64,000 bases of DNA from contig CAVZQP010000003.1 of assembly GCA_963777485.1 (NCBI GenBank), positions 62,001 through 126,000 on the forward strand. Reading direction: 5' to 3'. Position numbers and translations under genes: made by a program. This document shows, one piece after another, positions 40,886 to 49,519 of the stretch. Within the stretch, counting starts at the first letter, position 1; each line of letters starts with the position of its first letter. The notes beneath the pieces are model-generated. The model ran no database searches, was not told the origin of the DNA, and worked only from the letters and a program-made list of their open reading frames with translations. This DNA is from Bog-473 sp963777485 (GTDB taxonomy: Bacteria; Actinomycetota; Acidimicrobiia; Acidimicrobiales; RAAP-2).

Positions 40886-42939
40886 AGGCAAAGCGGATCT
40901 ACACCCCCAGTCGGATCGTTGCCCTGGTGGTCATCGGGGTGTTGTTGCTCGGCCTGACGTACATGGGGTTCGCATCCGGCGACGCCGCGGTCTCGGTCCC
41001 GCAGGGGGCGCACGCCGGCCAGCTGACCATGCACTCGTGCACGTATTCCACCGAGAAAGGCGGCTACCGCGCCGACTGCGGAACGCTCGTCGTGCCCGAG
41101 AACCGGGCAGACCCCCGGTCGCGCCTGATCGCGCTGCCGGTGACCCGGATCCTTGCTCGCTCATCGCACCCGTTGGCGCCAATCTTCCACCTCAACGGCG
41201 GCCCTGGCATCACCAACATGACGTTCCCCCAAGCGAACCGCCTGGCCGCCCAGCACGATGTCGTCATGGTCGGCTACCGCGGCGTCGACGGCTCTTCGGT
41301 GCTGAACTGTCCCGAGGTGACGTCGGCGGTCCAGAGCTCCGCTGATTTCCTCGCCAAAGCGTCGCTGAGTGCGTACTCCCAGGCTTTCGCCTCGTGCGCG
41401 CAGCGGCTTGAGCGAGGCGGCGTTGACCTCGCCGGCTACACGCTGGCGGAGCAGGCCGATGACATCGAGGCCGCTCGCGTCGCGCTCGGCTACCAGCGCA
41501 TCGACCTGCTCAGCGAGAGCGCTGGGACCCGTCTCGGGATGATCTACCAGTGGCGGTACCCGAATAGTGTCGACCGCTCGGTGATGGTCGGGGTCAACCC
41601 GCCCGGGAACTTCATTTACAGCGGAGCCGAGATCGATCAGGGGATCGAGCGGTACTCGGCGCTGTGCGCGCAGCAGCCTGCCTGCCGCGCCCGCACCAAG
41701 AACCTCGCCGCGAGCGTGCCGCACACGGCGGCACACATGCCGAGCAGTTGGTTATCCCTGCCGATCAAGCCGGGCAACGTCCTGGTCGGGACCTTCCTCG
41801 GGCTCACGGAGGCGACCGGTTCGCCACTGACTGGGCCGATGACCCTCAACTCGTGGATCTCCGCCGCGCAGGGCGACCCGAGCGGCCTGTGGTTCCTCTC
41901 GGCGATGGCCAATCTCGTCCTTCCCGAGTCGTTCGTCTGGGGCGAGTTTGCAAGCATCGGGATGGCCGACGCGCAGCCCGTCGAGCGCTACTTCAGCTCC
42001 GGCGCGGACCGGGGCTCGATCATCGGCAATCCCCTCGGGGAGTTCTTGTGGGGGGCAGGAGGCCTTGTGCACGCCTGGCCGGCCAACCCGGGCGAGAACC
42101 AGTACACCAGCGTGCAGAACTCGAGCGTCCCGACGCTGCTCATCGGCGGGACGCTCGACTTCGAGACGCCGGCCCAGAACGCCACGAAGGAGCTGCTGCC
42201 GCACCTTTCCAACGGGCATCAGGTCATCGTGTCCGGACTCGGGCACGTGGACGACTTCGACGCCTACGAGCCGAGCGCCAGCACGCAACTGCTGACCACG
42301 TTCTACGCCACCGGCCAGGTCGACACCTCCCGTTACACCCCGAACGACGTCAGCTTCGCCACATCGGACACGCAGGCAGCGATTGCCAAGAAGATCCTTG
42401 CGACAATGGTCGGCGTCGCCTTGGTGGCAGTGCTCTGGCTCGTGGTGTTGGCGATCCGGATCCGCCGCCGAGGCGGTACCGGCCGCAAGACGGGCGCATG
42501 GATCCGTTCGGCCGGTCCGATCGTGTTCGGACTCGGCGGATGGTTCCTCGGCGCACTGTTGATACTGCGGTTCTGGCTCTGGCCGAGCCAGCCGCTCGAC
42601 GACCAGCTGCTGGCAGTGGTCTCAACCGCGGTGCCGATCTGGCTCGGGGTCTACGCCGGCTGGGTCCGCACCGACACGCCGAAGGCGATGCGGCCCAAGG
42701 GTATCGGTGCCGCGGGTGTCGGTGCGCTGGTCGGAGCCGTACTCGGGTACCACGTGACCAGCGGGCTCATAACGTTGATCACGACGATCATCGGTGCGGC
42801 CGTCGTGTCCAACCTGAGCCTGCTGGTGCTCGACATCTGGACCGAGCGGGCCGCCTCCCGGGGAACGGCCGCTCCGGTGGTGGATCCGCCGGAGACGGAG
42901 CACCTGGAGACGGAGCTCCTGGAGCCGGTCCTGCACTGA
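40882..42939 (+). CDS. exported alpha/beta-hydrolase with C-terminal membrane domain
   Basis: A 685-residue protein. One N-terminal helix (RIVALVVIGVLLLGLTYMGFA) leads to a TAP-like alpha/beta-hydrolase of the proline-iminopeptidase/SCO-tripeptidyl-peptidase group: CGTLVVPENRADPRSRLIALPV, oxyanion HLNGGPGITN, nucleophile Ser in LLSESAGTRLG, acid Asp in LIGGTLDFETP, and His in VSGLGHVDDF. After residue 490 about four more transmembrane helices follow (MVGVALVAVLWLVVLAI, IVFGLGGWFLGALLILRFWLW, VVSTAVPIWLGVYAGWV, GAAGVGALVGAVLGYHV). A hydrolase flanked by membrane domains on both sides is uncommon. ATG 40882 overlaps the DUF4386 stop. Confidence 0.8.
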   Translation: MKAKRIYTPSRIVALVVIGVLLLGLTYMGFASGDAAVSVPQGAHAGQLTMHSCTYSTEKGGYRADCGTLVVPENRADPRSRLIALPVTRILARSSHPLAPIFHLNGGPGITNMTFPQANRLAAQHDVVMVGYRGVDGSSVLNCPEVTSAVQSSADFLAKASLSAYSQAFASCAQRLERGGVDLAGYTLAEQADDIEAARVALGYQRIDLLSESAGTRLGMIYQWRYPNSVDRSVMVGVNPPGNFIYSGAEIDQGIERYSALCAQQPACRARTKNLAASVPHTAAHMPSSWLSLPIKPGNVLVGTFLGLTEATGSPLTGPMTLNSWISAAQGDPSGLWFLSAMANLVLPESFVWGEFASIGMADAQPVERYFSSGADRGSIIGNPLGEFLWGAGGLVHAWPANPGENQYTSVQNSSVPTLLIGGTLDFETPAQNATKELLPHLSNGHQVIVSGLGHVDDFDAYEPSASTQLLTTFYATGQVDTSRYTPNDVSFATSDTQAAIAKKILATMVGVALVAVLWLVVLAIRIRRRGGTGRKTGAWIRSAGPIVFGLGGWFLGALLILRFWLWPSQPLDDQLLAVVSTAVPIWLGVYAGWVRTDTPKAMRPKGIGAAGVGALVGAVLGYHVTSGLITLITTIIGAAVVSNLSLLVLDIWTERAASRGTAAPVVDPPETEHLETELLEPVLH

Positions 42940-42946
42940 TCGCCCT

Positions 42947-42968
42947 AGTTGAAGGGGTAGCCCTTCGA
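42947..42968. repeat. hairpin element B
   Basis: AGTTGAAGGG-GTAG-CCCTTCGA contains a perfect 6-bp stem (GAAGGG/CCCTTC) with a four-base loop, eight bases after the hydrolase stop and before the convergent ligase stop at 43009. It matches hairpin element A at 39465-39488 at most positions. It may end both convergent transcripts or mark one boundary of the 39.5-42.9 kb segment. Confidence 0.5.
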
Positions 42969-43008
42969 AGTTACGAACCGAGCACTGGAGACGGGAGCCG
43001 TCCAACGC

Positions 43009-44583
43009 TCACGGGGAGCTCGCCTGTGTCGCGCCGAACCGTTCCCGGAGCTGACGGGTGTCGATCTTCCCGGCGACCGTGCGGGGCAGCGCCTCTATGG
43101 TCTCGATTTGCTCGGGCCACGCCTGGCGGCGCAGGCCCCGGCTTTCCAGAAATGCACCGAGACCATCGAGCCCGAGCTGAGGAGATCCAGGCACCAGCTC
43201 CACGACGGCGCAGACGCGTTCGCCGGTGCGGCTGTCCGGCAAACCGAACACGGCCGCATCGGCCACGTGCGGGTGTCCGCGGAGCAACTCCTCCACCTCG
43301 GCGGTGCCGATGTTCTCACCATTGCGGATGACGACGTCCTTCAGGCGCCCGGTGATCCTGACGTACCCCTCCTCGTCGATGGTCCCGAGGTCCCCTGTGC
43401 GCAACCACCCGTCGTCGTCGAAGGCATCGGCGGTAAGGGTCGGGTCGACGTACCCGAGCATCATCTGCGGTGCGCTGACCCGGAGCTCGCCCTGCTCCCC
43501 CGCGTCACAAATCCGGCCATCGGAGGAGACGGTCCTGAGCCGCACCCCGGGAAGCGGACGCCCCTCGGTCTCCGACAGCTGCTCGTCGCGGTCACTGGGC
43601 CGACCCATGCTCAGGACCGGTGCTTCCGTCAGGCCCCAACCCGACACGATGCCGGCACCGCCCAACTCGCGCCGCACACGCTCGTGCAAGCCCGCGGGCT
43701 TCGGCGCGCCACCCCCCGGACAACACCGCAGGTGCGGAAAGAGCGGCGCGGCGGGTCGCTGTGCCTGGATCTCCAGGTAGGCGAGATGGAATGCCGTGCC
43801 CGAACCGGCCATGGTCACACCCTCGCGGGCGAACACGTCTGACGTGCGCTGCGGATCGAAGTTCTCGATGAGAATGAGCGTCGAGCCCGCGAGAAGGCCC
43901 GCCATGAGATTGATCGGTCCGCCGATGTGCGCGATCGGGAATGCGATGCCGCTCCGGTCCTCGGACGACATGGCCAGGTGATCCACCATGCCGCGGGCGG
44001 CGGCGGCGAGCGCCGCGTCCCCGTGCCGGACGCCTTTGGGCAGGCCGCCTGTACCCGAGGTGTAGAAGATCCATTGCCCAGCGCCCAGGTCCCGGGCCGC
44101 CTGCTGGGATATCCGCTGGGCGAGAGGCTCCGCCGAGTCGCCGACCACGTCGTCGACGGTGAGGACGGCAGTGCGTCCGCCGCGCGAGGACGAGAGGTCC
44201 TGACACAGCTCGAGGTAGTCGAAGCCGCGCCATCGCGGCGTCACGATGAAGGCGTCGAGCGCGGTCTCGTTGAGGATGTGTCCGATCTCACGTTCGCGGT
44301 AGACGGGGATGACCGGTATCTGCACCGCGCCGAGGCGGCTCAGCGCCAGGGTCACGACGAGCGCGTCCATGCCGGTGGGAAGGATCCATGACACCAGCGA
44401 CCCGCGACCGATGCCGGCGGCGCCAAGACGCTCCGCCACGCGCTGCGACGCCGCCCGGAACTCCTCGGCCGACATCGTGCGGCCGGCCTCGTCGACGAGC
44501 AGCACGTGTTCCGGAGTGGCCGACGCCCGCCAGTCCACGAGGGAGCACAGAGTCTGGTCCTCGACGCCTGGAGGCTCCGTCAT
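43009..44583 (-). CDS. acyl-CoA ligase (AMP-forming)
   Basis: A 524-residue ANL-superfamily ligase. It has the P-loop WIFYTSGTGGLPKGVRHGD (GTGG in place of the usual GTTG), the adenine motif GWGLTEAP, the hinge WLRTGDLGTIDEEGYVRITGRLKDVVIRNGENI, and a C-terminal catalytic Lys in TVAGKIDTRQLRERFG. It activates a carboxylic acid with ATP and CoA. ATG 44583 overlaps the stop of the alpha/beta-hydrolase gene (ATGA). It is the last gene of a six-gene minus-strand operon starting at 49394. The substrate is unknown. Confidence 0.9.
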   Translation of the reverse strand: MTEPPGVEDQTLCSLVDWRASATPEHVLLVDEAGRTMSAEEFRAASQRVAERLGAAGIGRGSLVSWILPTGMDALVVTLALSRLGAVQIPVIPVYREREIGHILNETALDAFIVTPRWRGFDYLELCQDLSSSRGGRTAVLTVDDVVGDSAEPLAQRISQQAARDLGAGQWIFYTSGTGGLPKGVRHGDAALAAAARGMVDHLAMSSEDRSGIAFPIAHIGGPINLMAGLLAGSTLILIENFDPQRTSDVFAREGVTMAGSGTAFHLAYLEIQAQRPAAPLFPHLRCCPGGGAPKPAGLHERVRRELGGAGIVSGWGLTEAPVLSMGRPSDRDEQLSETEGRPLPGVRLRTVSSDGRICDAGEQGELRVSAPQMMLGYVDPTLTADAFDDDGWLRTGDLGTIDEEGYVRITGRLKDVVIRNGENIGTAEVEELLRGHPHVADAAVFGLPDSRTGERVCAVVELVPGSPQLGLDGLGAFLESRGLRRQAWPEQIETIEALPRTVAGKIDTRQLRERFGATQASSP

Positions 44584-45326
44584 TGCGTGTTGCCGCAGCA
44601 CTCGTCGATCACGGCCGCCAGCTCGGCCGGATGGGTGTCGTACGAGCGGTGCCCGGCGTCGAGATCGATCACCGTCGCCCCGCCCATGGCGGCGATCATC
44701 CGGTCCGCCAGTTCGGGAGGGATGACCTTGTCCCGCAGCGCACGCACGTAGACCCTCGGCACCGACGCGGGGAACCCCGCCCACGACACCTGTTCGAAGA
44801 GGACGAGTGGCGCTTCGAGTCCCATGCGCGGTTCGTTCTCGACGATCTCGAGGTCTGTCTCGATGGGAGGCTCTCCGGGTCGCAGGCCGCCGATGGTCCG
44901 GCCTCGTGCCGACTCCAACGTGAGCTCTCGATGGTCGCTCGCCAGAGCTCTGATGTCGTCGCGGAGATAGTCGAGCGGGCGTTGGCCGTCTGCCGGCACG
45001 GTGGCCGAGACGAAGACCAATCCCGTCAACACCGGTACCGAACGGGCCGCCAACGCCGTCGCGACCCCGGGCAGGACGTACCCGCCCGACGAGTGCCCGA
45101 CCAACAGGACCTCCGCGAGGCCGGCCTGCTCGATATCCGTAACCACCGAGGTGACCCAGTCGCCGATCGTGACCTCGGCGAGGTCCGCGGGCTTGTAGCG
45201 CCGCCCGGGCAGGTCGACGGCGATGGAGGGAGAGGCCAAATGGCTGCGCACGGGGTCCCACATGGTGGAGGTGAGCGTCCCGCCGTGCACCAGGACGGCG
45301 ACGGGGGCCGGGGCGTCCGTGCTCAC
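44580..45326 (-). CDS. alpha/beta-hydrolase
   Basis: A 248-residue hydrolase: VAVLVHGGTLTSTMWDPV (oxyanion region), nucleophile Ser in LLVGHSSGGYVLPGVA, and catalytic His near the end in LDAGHRSYDTHPAEL. The compact cap and overall pattern match the EstC/salicylic-acid-binding-protein-like esterases (VFVSATVPADGQ). GTG 45326 overlaps the preceding ligase stop (GTGA), and its own stop overlaps the next ligase start (ATGA). It may hydrolyse an ester, lactone or acyl-CoA thioester made in this pathway. Confidence 0.87.
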   Translation of the reverse strand: MSTDAPAPVAVLVHGGTLTSTMWDPVRSHLASPSIAVDLPGRRYKPADLAEVTIGDWVTSVVTDIEQAGLAEVLLVGHSSGGYVLPGVATALAARSVPVLTGLVFVSATVPADGQRPLDYLRDDIRALASDHRELTLESARGRTIGGLRPGEPPIETDLEIVENEPRMGLEAPLVLFEQVSWAGFPASVPRVYVRALRDKVIPPELADRMIAAMGGATVIDLDAGHRSYDTHPAELAAVIDECCGNTQ

Positions 45327-46936
45327 GGCGACGCGTCGGCCTGGGCGCGGAGGACATACGCAAGCGTCCCCTCGCCCCGCACCTCGTACACGGGATCGTC
45401 GCAATCGAGGCCTTCCCGGCGGAGCTGCCGGACCAGGATCTTCGACGTCGCCGTGGTCGGCAAGGCCGGCGAAACCCGCACGTAGCGCGGCACCCACTTG
45501 CGGCCGAGATCTCCCTGCTCGGAGAGGAACGAGCCGAACGCGTCCCCGTCGAAGGTCGCGCCGGGCCGCAGCTGCACCGCCGCCATCACCTGGTCACCGA
45601 CGGTGGGGTCGGGCACGGCGTAGACGGCCGAGACGACCACGTCGGGATGGCGGTCGACGATCCGCACCACGGGCGCCGCGGCGAAGTTCTCACCGTCCAC
45701 GCGCAACCAGTCGTCGCCGCGGCCGGCGAAGTAGAGGTAGCCCTCCGAATCCTTGTACGCGAGGTCACCCGACCAGTACCACCCGTCGCGGACCCGGGCC
45801 CGGTCGGCTTCCTCGTTGTCCCAGTAGCCCTCGAAGTTCGGTGGAATCGAGTCCGAGACGATCTCGCCCACCGCCTCCAGCGCGTTGAGGAGGCCGCCCG
45901 CGTCGCCGAACCGCGCCACGGCGCATTCTTTACCGTCCTGCCCGACGACCAGGACGCCCGGCGGTGCGGGTCCGAGCGCGCCGGCCGGCGTGTCAGGGCT
46001 GCGCGAGATCGCGATCCCCCCCTCGGTCGACCCGTAGTTCTCCGAGATGGCACAGCCGAACCGCCGGGCGAAGCGATCCACGTCGCCGGGGGCTGCCTCG
46101 TTCCCGAAGACGTCGCGCAGCGTGCTCTCGGCGTCGTCGGGCCGCTCGGGCGTGGCCAGGACGTAGGAGAGCGGGCGTCCGACGTAGTTCCAGTAGGTCA
46201 CCCCGTGACGACGCACATCGGGCAGGAAGCCCGAGGCGGAGAAACGTCCACCCGTGGGGAGGGCGATGGTGGCGCCGCCGACCACGGCGGGCGCCCAACC
46301 CGACATGAGGCAGTTGGAATGGAACAGCGGCATGGACAGGTAGCAGCAGCTGCCGGAGTCGAACCCGTAGCGCTGGGCCAGCGACGCGCCGATCAGGACC
46401 ATACGGCCCTGGGTGCACCGGCACGCCTTGGGCGAGCCGGAGGTCCCGGAGGTGAAGATGAGGTAGCCCAGCGTGACGTCCTCGACGGCGTCGACGTCGG
46501 GGAGATCGGCGGACGCAGGGAGGGGCGGGCGGCCGTCGACGAGGCAGATCTTCGGGTTGTCGGCGGCGGCGATGCCGATGGCCGGGCCGAGGTCCTGACC
46601 CTCGACAAGTTCGAGGTGGGCACGGTCGGTCACCAGGAGCTGGCAACGCGTGAAGCCCAGTTCGTCGGCGAGGGCGGGACCGGGGTGCGTCGGGTTGGCC
46701 CCGACATAGACCGCCCCGGAGAGCGCACACGCGCCCAGCCAGAAGACGTGTTCGGGGATGTTGTCCAGCAACACGCCGATGTGAGGCGGCGCGTCGGCGC
46801 GCACGCCCGACCACCACGCCGCGCGCCGGGTCGCCTCGGCGACCACGGCGCGCCAGGACCACTCCGAGTCCTCGTAGCGCAGGCCGGGGGTGTCGTCACC
46901 CGCCCGGGCCGCCCAGGCGTCGGCCATCGACCTCAT
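45323..46936 (-). CDS. acyl-CoA ligase, FadD17-like
   Basis: A 537-residue AMP-forming ligase with YLIFTSGTSGSPKACRCTQGR, ENYGSTEGG, WYWSGDLAYKDSEGYLYFAGRGDDWLRVDGENFAAAPV and C-terminal TSKILVRQLRREG. It is a paralogue of the ligase at 21655-23268, with identical length and many identical motifs. ATG 46936 overlaps the preceding crotonase stop and has GAGGAGG nine bases upstream. The distinctive CTQGR and RVDGENFAAAP blocks are shared with mycobacterial FadD17-type proteins. The substrate is unknown. Confidence 0.88.
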   Translation of the reverse strand: MRSMADAWAARAGDDTPGLRYEDSEWSWRAVVAEATRRAAWWSGVRADAPPHIGVLLDNIPEHVFWLGACALSGAVYVGANPTHPGPALADELGFTRCQLLVTDRAHLELVEGQDLGPAIGIAAADNPKICLVDGRPPLPASADLPDVDAVEDVTLGYLIFTSGTSGSPKACRCTQGRMVLIGASLAQRYGFDSGSCCYLSMPLFHSNCLMSGWAPAVVGGATIALPTGGRFSASGFLPDVRRHGVTYWNYVGRPLSYVLATPERPDDAESTLRDVFGNEAAPGDVDRFARRFGCAISENYGSTEGGIAISRSPDTPAGALGPAPPGVLVVGQDGKECAVARFGDAGGLLNALEAVGEIVSDSIPPNFEGYWDNEEADRARVRDGWYWSGDLAYKDSEGYLYFAGRGDDWLRVDGENFAAAPVVRIVDRHPDVVVSAVYAVPDPTVGDQVMAAVQLRPGATFDGDAFGSFLSEQGDLGRKWVPRYVRVSPALPTTATSKILVRQLRREGLDCDDPVYEVRGEGTLAYVLRAQADASP

Positions 46937-47700
46937 CCGTCCGTCCTCCTCGGCCGGCCGAGGCGTTCGCGCAGCTCGCCCAGTGACGCCTGGAAGGCGG
47001 GTCGTTCCATCGACCACCGCTGCGCAGCCAGCTCGAGGTCGATGGCAGCCTCTGGTTCGTCGACCGCCGCAACCGACGCCATGGTCTGTTTGGTCCTCGA
47101 CACCAGCTCAGGATCTCGCGACGCCGCCTTGTACGCCAACCTTCCGGACTCCCCGACCAGCTCGTCGTGGTCCACACATCGCCAGACCAGCCCGCGACGC
47201 GCGGCCTCTTCCCCGTCGAGCACCTCGCCGAACAGCGTGAGCGCAGCTGCACCCTGCCTTCCCACCACCCGCTCGAGCCGCCACAGCGCACCGCCGCCCG
47301 GGTGGATCCCCACGTCGAGGAAACGCAGGTCGAAGCGCGACGCAGGTGTGCAAATGGCGATGTCGCAGCAGAGGAACAGCGTGACGCCGGCGCCGATCGC
47401 CGCGCCGTCGATCGCCGCCACGGTGGGCATCGGCGCCTCGTCCAAGGCGTGGAAGGCACGGTAGATCTCCTCGAGGCCGACCTTGGGCTCGAGGAGCTCG
47501 TCCACCGACCCGCCGGCGCAGAACACGGGCGGGGTGTTGCGCAGGACCAGCGCCCGTGAGCCGCGGGCGGCGGCGCTTTCGACGGCCTCGCTCAACGCGC
47601 GCACCAGTCCCCACGAGAGTGCGTTGCGCGCCCCGGGGTCGTCCAGCACGACGGTCGTGATCCCGTCGGAGTCCTCGACGCGGACGGGTCCGCCCGGCAT
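46933..47700 (-). CDS. enoyl-CoA hydratase/isomerase family protein
   Basis: A 255-residue crotonase-fold protein: ITTVVLDDPGARNALSWGLV, the oxyanion-hole segments VFCAGGSVDEL and IDGAAIGAGVTLFLCCDIAI, and RFLDVGIHPGGGALWRLERVVG. The region that usually carries the two hydratase glutamates reads GIHPGGGALWRL, so the first Glu is not evident; isomerase, hydrolase or another crotonase chemistry is possible. ATG 47700 is preferred; GTG 47706 and ATG 47742 are in frame, the last overlapping the SDR gene. Its stop overlaps the FadD17-like start. Confidence 0.83.
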   Translation of the reverse strand: MPGGPVRVEDSDGITTVVLDDPGARNALSWGLVRALSEAVESAAARGSRALVLRNTPPVFCAGGSVDELLEPKVGLEEIYRAFHALDEAPMPTVAAIDGAAIGAGVTLFLCCDIAICTPASRFDLRFLDVGIHPGGGALWRLERVVGRQGAAALTLFGEVLDGEEAARRGLVWRCVDHDELVGESGRLAYKAASRDPELVSRTKQTMASVAAVDEPEAAIDLELAAQRWSMERPAFQASLGELRERLGRPRRTDG

Positions 47701-47725
47701 GCTCACTGACAATCCCGCGCCGCCC

Positions 47726-48613
47726 TCAACGCGTGCGTGCATCGGGGTCGAACGGCGGGCGACCCATCTGGTCGCGCACCGTGACCACCGGGGGGTTCGT
47801 CAGCATGCGGCGCTGCCAGTTGGCGCCGTCCACAACGAGCACGTGACCCGAGATGAACCGTGCGTAGGGCGACGCCAGAAAGGTGGCCGCCCATCCGAGC
47901 TCGCGCAACCTTCCCACGCGCAGCGCCGGCTGGCACACGTCCTTGTCGCTCGTACGGTCGAGGTTGCCTTGTATGTCGGCCGTCATGTCCTCGTGGGGGA
48001 AGAGCCCGGGGACGAGCCCGTTGACCGCGATCCCGTAAGGACCCCACTCCACGGCCAGGGTCTCGACCATGTTCTTCACCCCGGCCTTGGCCGCGGCTGA
48101 GTGGGCGAAGCCCGGTCCGCCCGTCCAGGCGTACGACGCACCGACGTCGATGATCGACCCGGGCGTGCCGGCGGCAATGTGTCGTCGCGCGAACTCACGT
48201 GAGCAGAAGAACGTCCCGTTGAGGGTGATGTCGACAACCGTCCGCCAGGCGTTGGGCGACATGTCCTCCGCCGGCACCGGGAAATTGGCGGCGGCGTTGT
48301 TGACCAACACGCCGGGCAGGCCGAAGGCGGCCTCGGCCGCGTCGAAGGCGGCGGCGATCTGCTCCGGTTCGCGGATGTCGCACGTCGCAGCCAGAGCCCG
48401 GCCGCCGGCCTCGGTCACGGCGGCGACGCCGGCATCGAGGTGCTCCTCGCTGCGGCTCGCAACGACCACCGCCGCGCCGAGATGGGCGAACTCCACCGCA
48501 ATGGCCCTCCCGAGCCCGGTGCCCGCACCGGTGACGACGACGGCCACGCCGTCGAAGGTCCCGGGCGGCAATGCGGTCGTCCCGGGAGGCGGAGGTTCGG
48601 GCAGTCCGGGCAC
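47726..48613 (-). CDS. 2,4-dienoyl-CoA-reductase-type SDR
   Basis: A 295-residue short-chain reductase. The NADP motif is VVVTGAGTGLGRAIAVEF, followed by NNAAANFPVPAEDMS. The active site is not the classical YxxxK: the YxxxK position reads HSAAAK (Ser172, Lys176) and a Tyr lies earlier at 161 (GASYAWTGGPG). This is the arrangement seen in 2,4-dienoyl-CoA reductases, where Tyr and the Ser/Lys pair are offset. The reaction would be NADPH reduction of a conjugated dienoyl-CoA. GTG 48613 lies one base after the upstream crotonase stop. Confidence 0.85.
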   Translation of the reverse strand: MPGLPEPPPPGTTALPPGTFDGVAVVVTGAGTGLGRAIAVEFAHLGAAVVVASRSEEHLDAGVAAVTEAGGRALAATCDIREPEQIAAAFDAAEAAFGLPGVLVNNAAANFPVPAEDMSPNAWRTVVDITLNGTFFCSREFARRHIAAGTPGSIIDVGASYAWTGGPGFAHSAAAKAGVKNMVETLAVEWGPYGIAVNGLVPGLFPHEDMTADIQGNLDRTSDKDVCQPALRVGRLRELGWAATFLASPYARFISGHVLVVDGANWQRRMLTNPPVVTVRDQMGRPPFDPDARTR

Positions 48614-48614
48614 G

Positions 48615-49394
48615 TCAGCTCCCTTTGTATTCGGGCGGGCGGTCTTCGGCCCGGGCGGCCCGCAGCTCTGCCATGTCGTCGGACCGGGCGATGAAGGTCT
48701 GGGCGATCATCTCCTCGTCCATGGACGCGAGCAACTCGGGCAGGGCCAGGTGGCCGAGGATCCGGCGCGCCGCGCGCACCGTCACCGCCGGCGCCTCCGC
48801 GATCTTCGCGGCAACGGCGCGCACCTCCTCGTCCAGCCGGTCAGCGGGCACCACGCGGGAGACCACCCCGTGCGCGAGCGCCTCGTCCGCCCCCATTACC
48901 CGGCCGGTGAGCACCATGTCGGCCGCGACGCCGTGCCCACAGATCTGGAAGAGGCGGGCGACGCCGCCGGTGTCGGGGATGACGCCGTGACCGACCTCGG
49001 GCAGCATGAACCGGGCGCCTTCGGCGGCCACCCGGATGTCACACAGCAGTGCTCGCTGGAACGAGGCGCCGATCGCCCAGCCCTGGAGCGCGACCACGAT
49101 TGGCGCGTCGAGCTCGAAGATGGCGCGGATGCCGCGGTGCCCACGGCGCATGAGCTCGTGATGGGACATTCCCGCGCCGGCACCACCGAGTGCGCCGACA
49201 TCCCGGCCAGAGGAGAAGGACTTGCCCTCGCCGCGCCAGATGACCGCACGGACGTCCGACTTCGTGCGCAACTCGGCCAGGACGTCGAAGAGTTGGGCGT
49301 CCATGGCGTCGTCGAACGCGTTGTGCTTCTCCGCGTTGTCGTTGGTGATGGTGGCGATAGCACCGTCGACCTCGAGCCGCACCGTTCCGGCCAC
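48615..49394 (-). CDS. enoyl-CoA hydratase/isomerase family protein
   Basis: A 259-residue crotonase-fold protein and first gene of the 49394-43009 operon. Features are GAIATITNDNAEKHNAFDDAMDA, the oxyanion-hole loops KSFSSGRDVGAL and LQGWAIGASFQRALLCDIRVA, and ARFMLPEVGHGVIPDTGGVARLFQICG, where the Glu of LPEVGHG is in the position of a hydratase glutamate. GTG 49394 is fixed by GAGGAG seven bases upstream. It is divergent from the CoA-transferase gene at 49515, and the 120-base gap between holds a dyad over that gene's start. Confidence 0.87.
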   Translation of the reverse strand: MAGTVRLEVDGAIATITNDNAEKHNAFDDAMDAQLFDVLAELRTKSDVRAVIWRGEGKSFSSGRDVGALGGAGAGMSHHELMRRGHRGIRAIFELDAPIVVALQGWAIGASFQRALLCDIRVAAEGARFMLPEVGHGVIPDTGGVARLFQICGHGVAADMVLTGRVMGADEALAHGVVSRVVPADRLDEEVRAVAAKIAEAPAVTVRAARRILGHLALPELLASMDEEMIAQTFIARSDDMAELRAARAEDRPPEYKGS

Positions 49395-49501
49395 CGTGTC
49401 GCTCCTCGCTTCCTTGCGGTCCGCCCCTGAACCCGAATTTCGAGCCCGCGCCGCCGTCGCGCGGAGCGCGGCGGCCAGCGGACAGATCCCGAAAATCAGA
49501 T

Positions 49502-49519
49502 ACCATATACAAATATGGT
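49502..49519. promoter_or_regulatory. palindrome over the CoA-transferase start codon
   Basis: A perfect inverted repeat ACCATAT-N4-ATATGGT spans the ATG at 49515. The AT-rich left part also contains TATACA, a possible -10 element that would give a transcript starting almost at the ATG (leaderless). There is no Shine-Dalgarno sequence. A repressor bound here would block the CoA-transferase gene and possibly the divergent crotonase operon. Confidence 0.5.
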
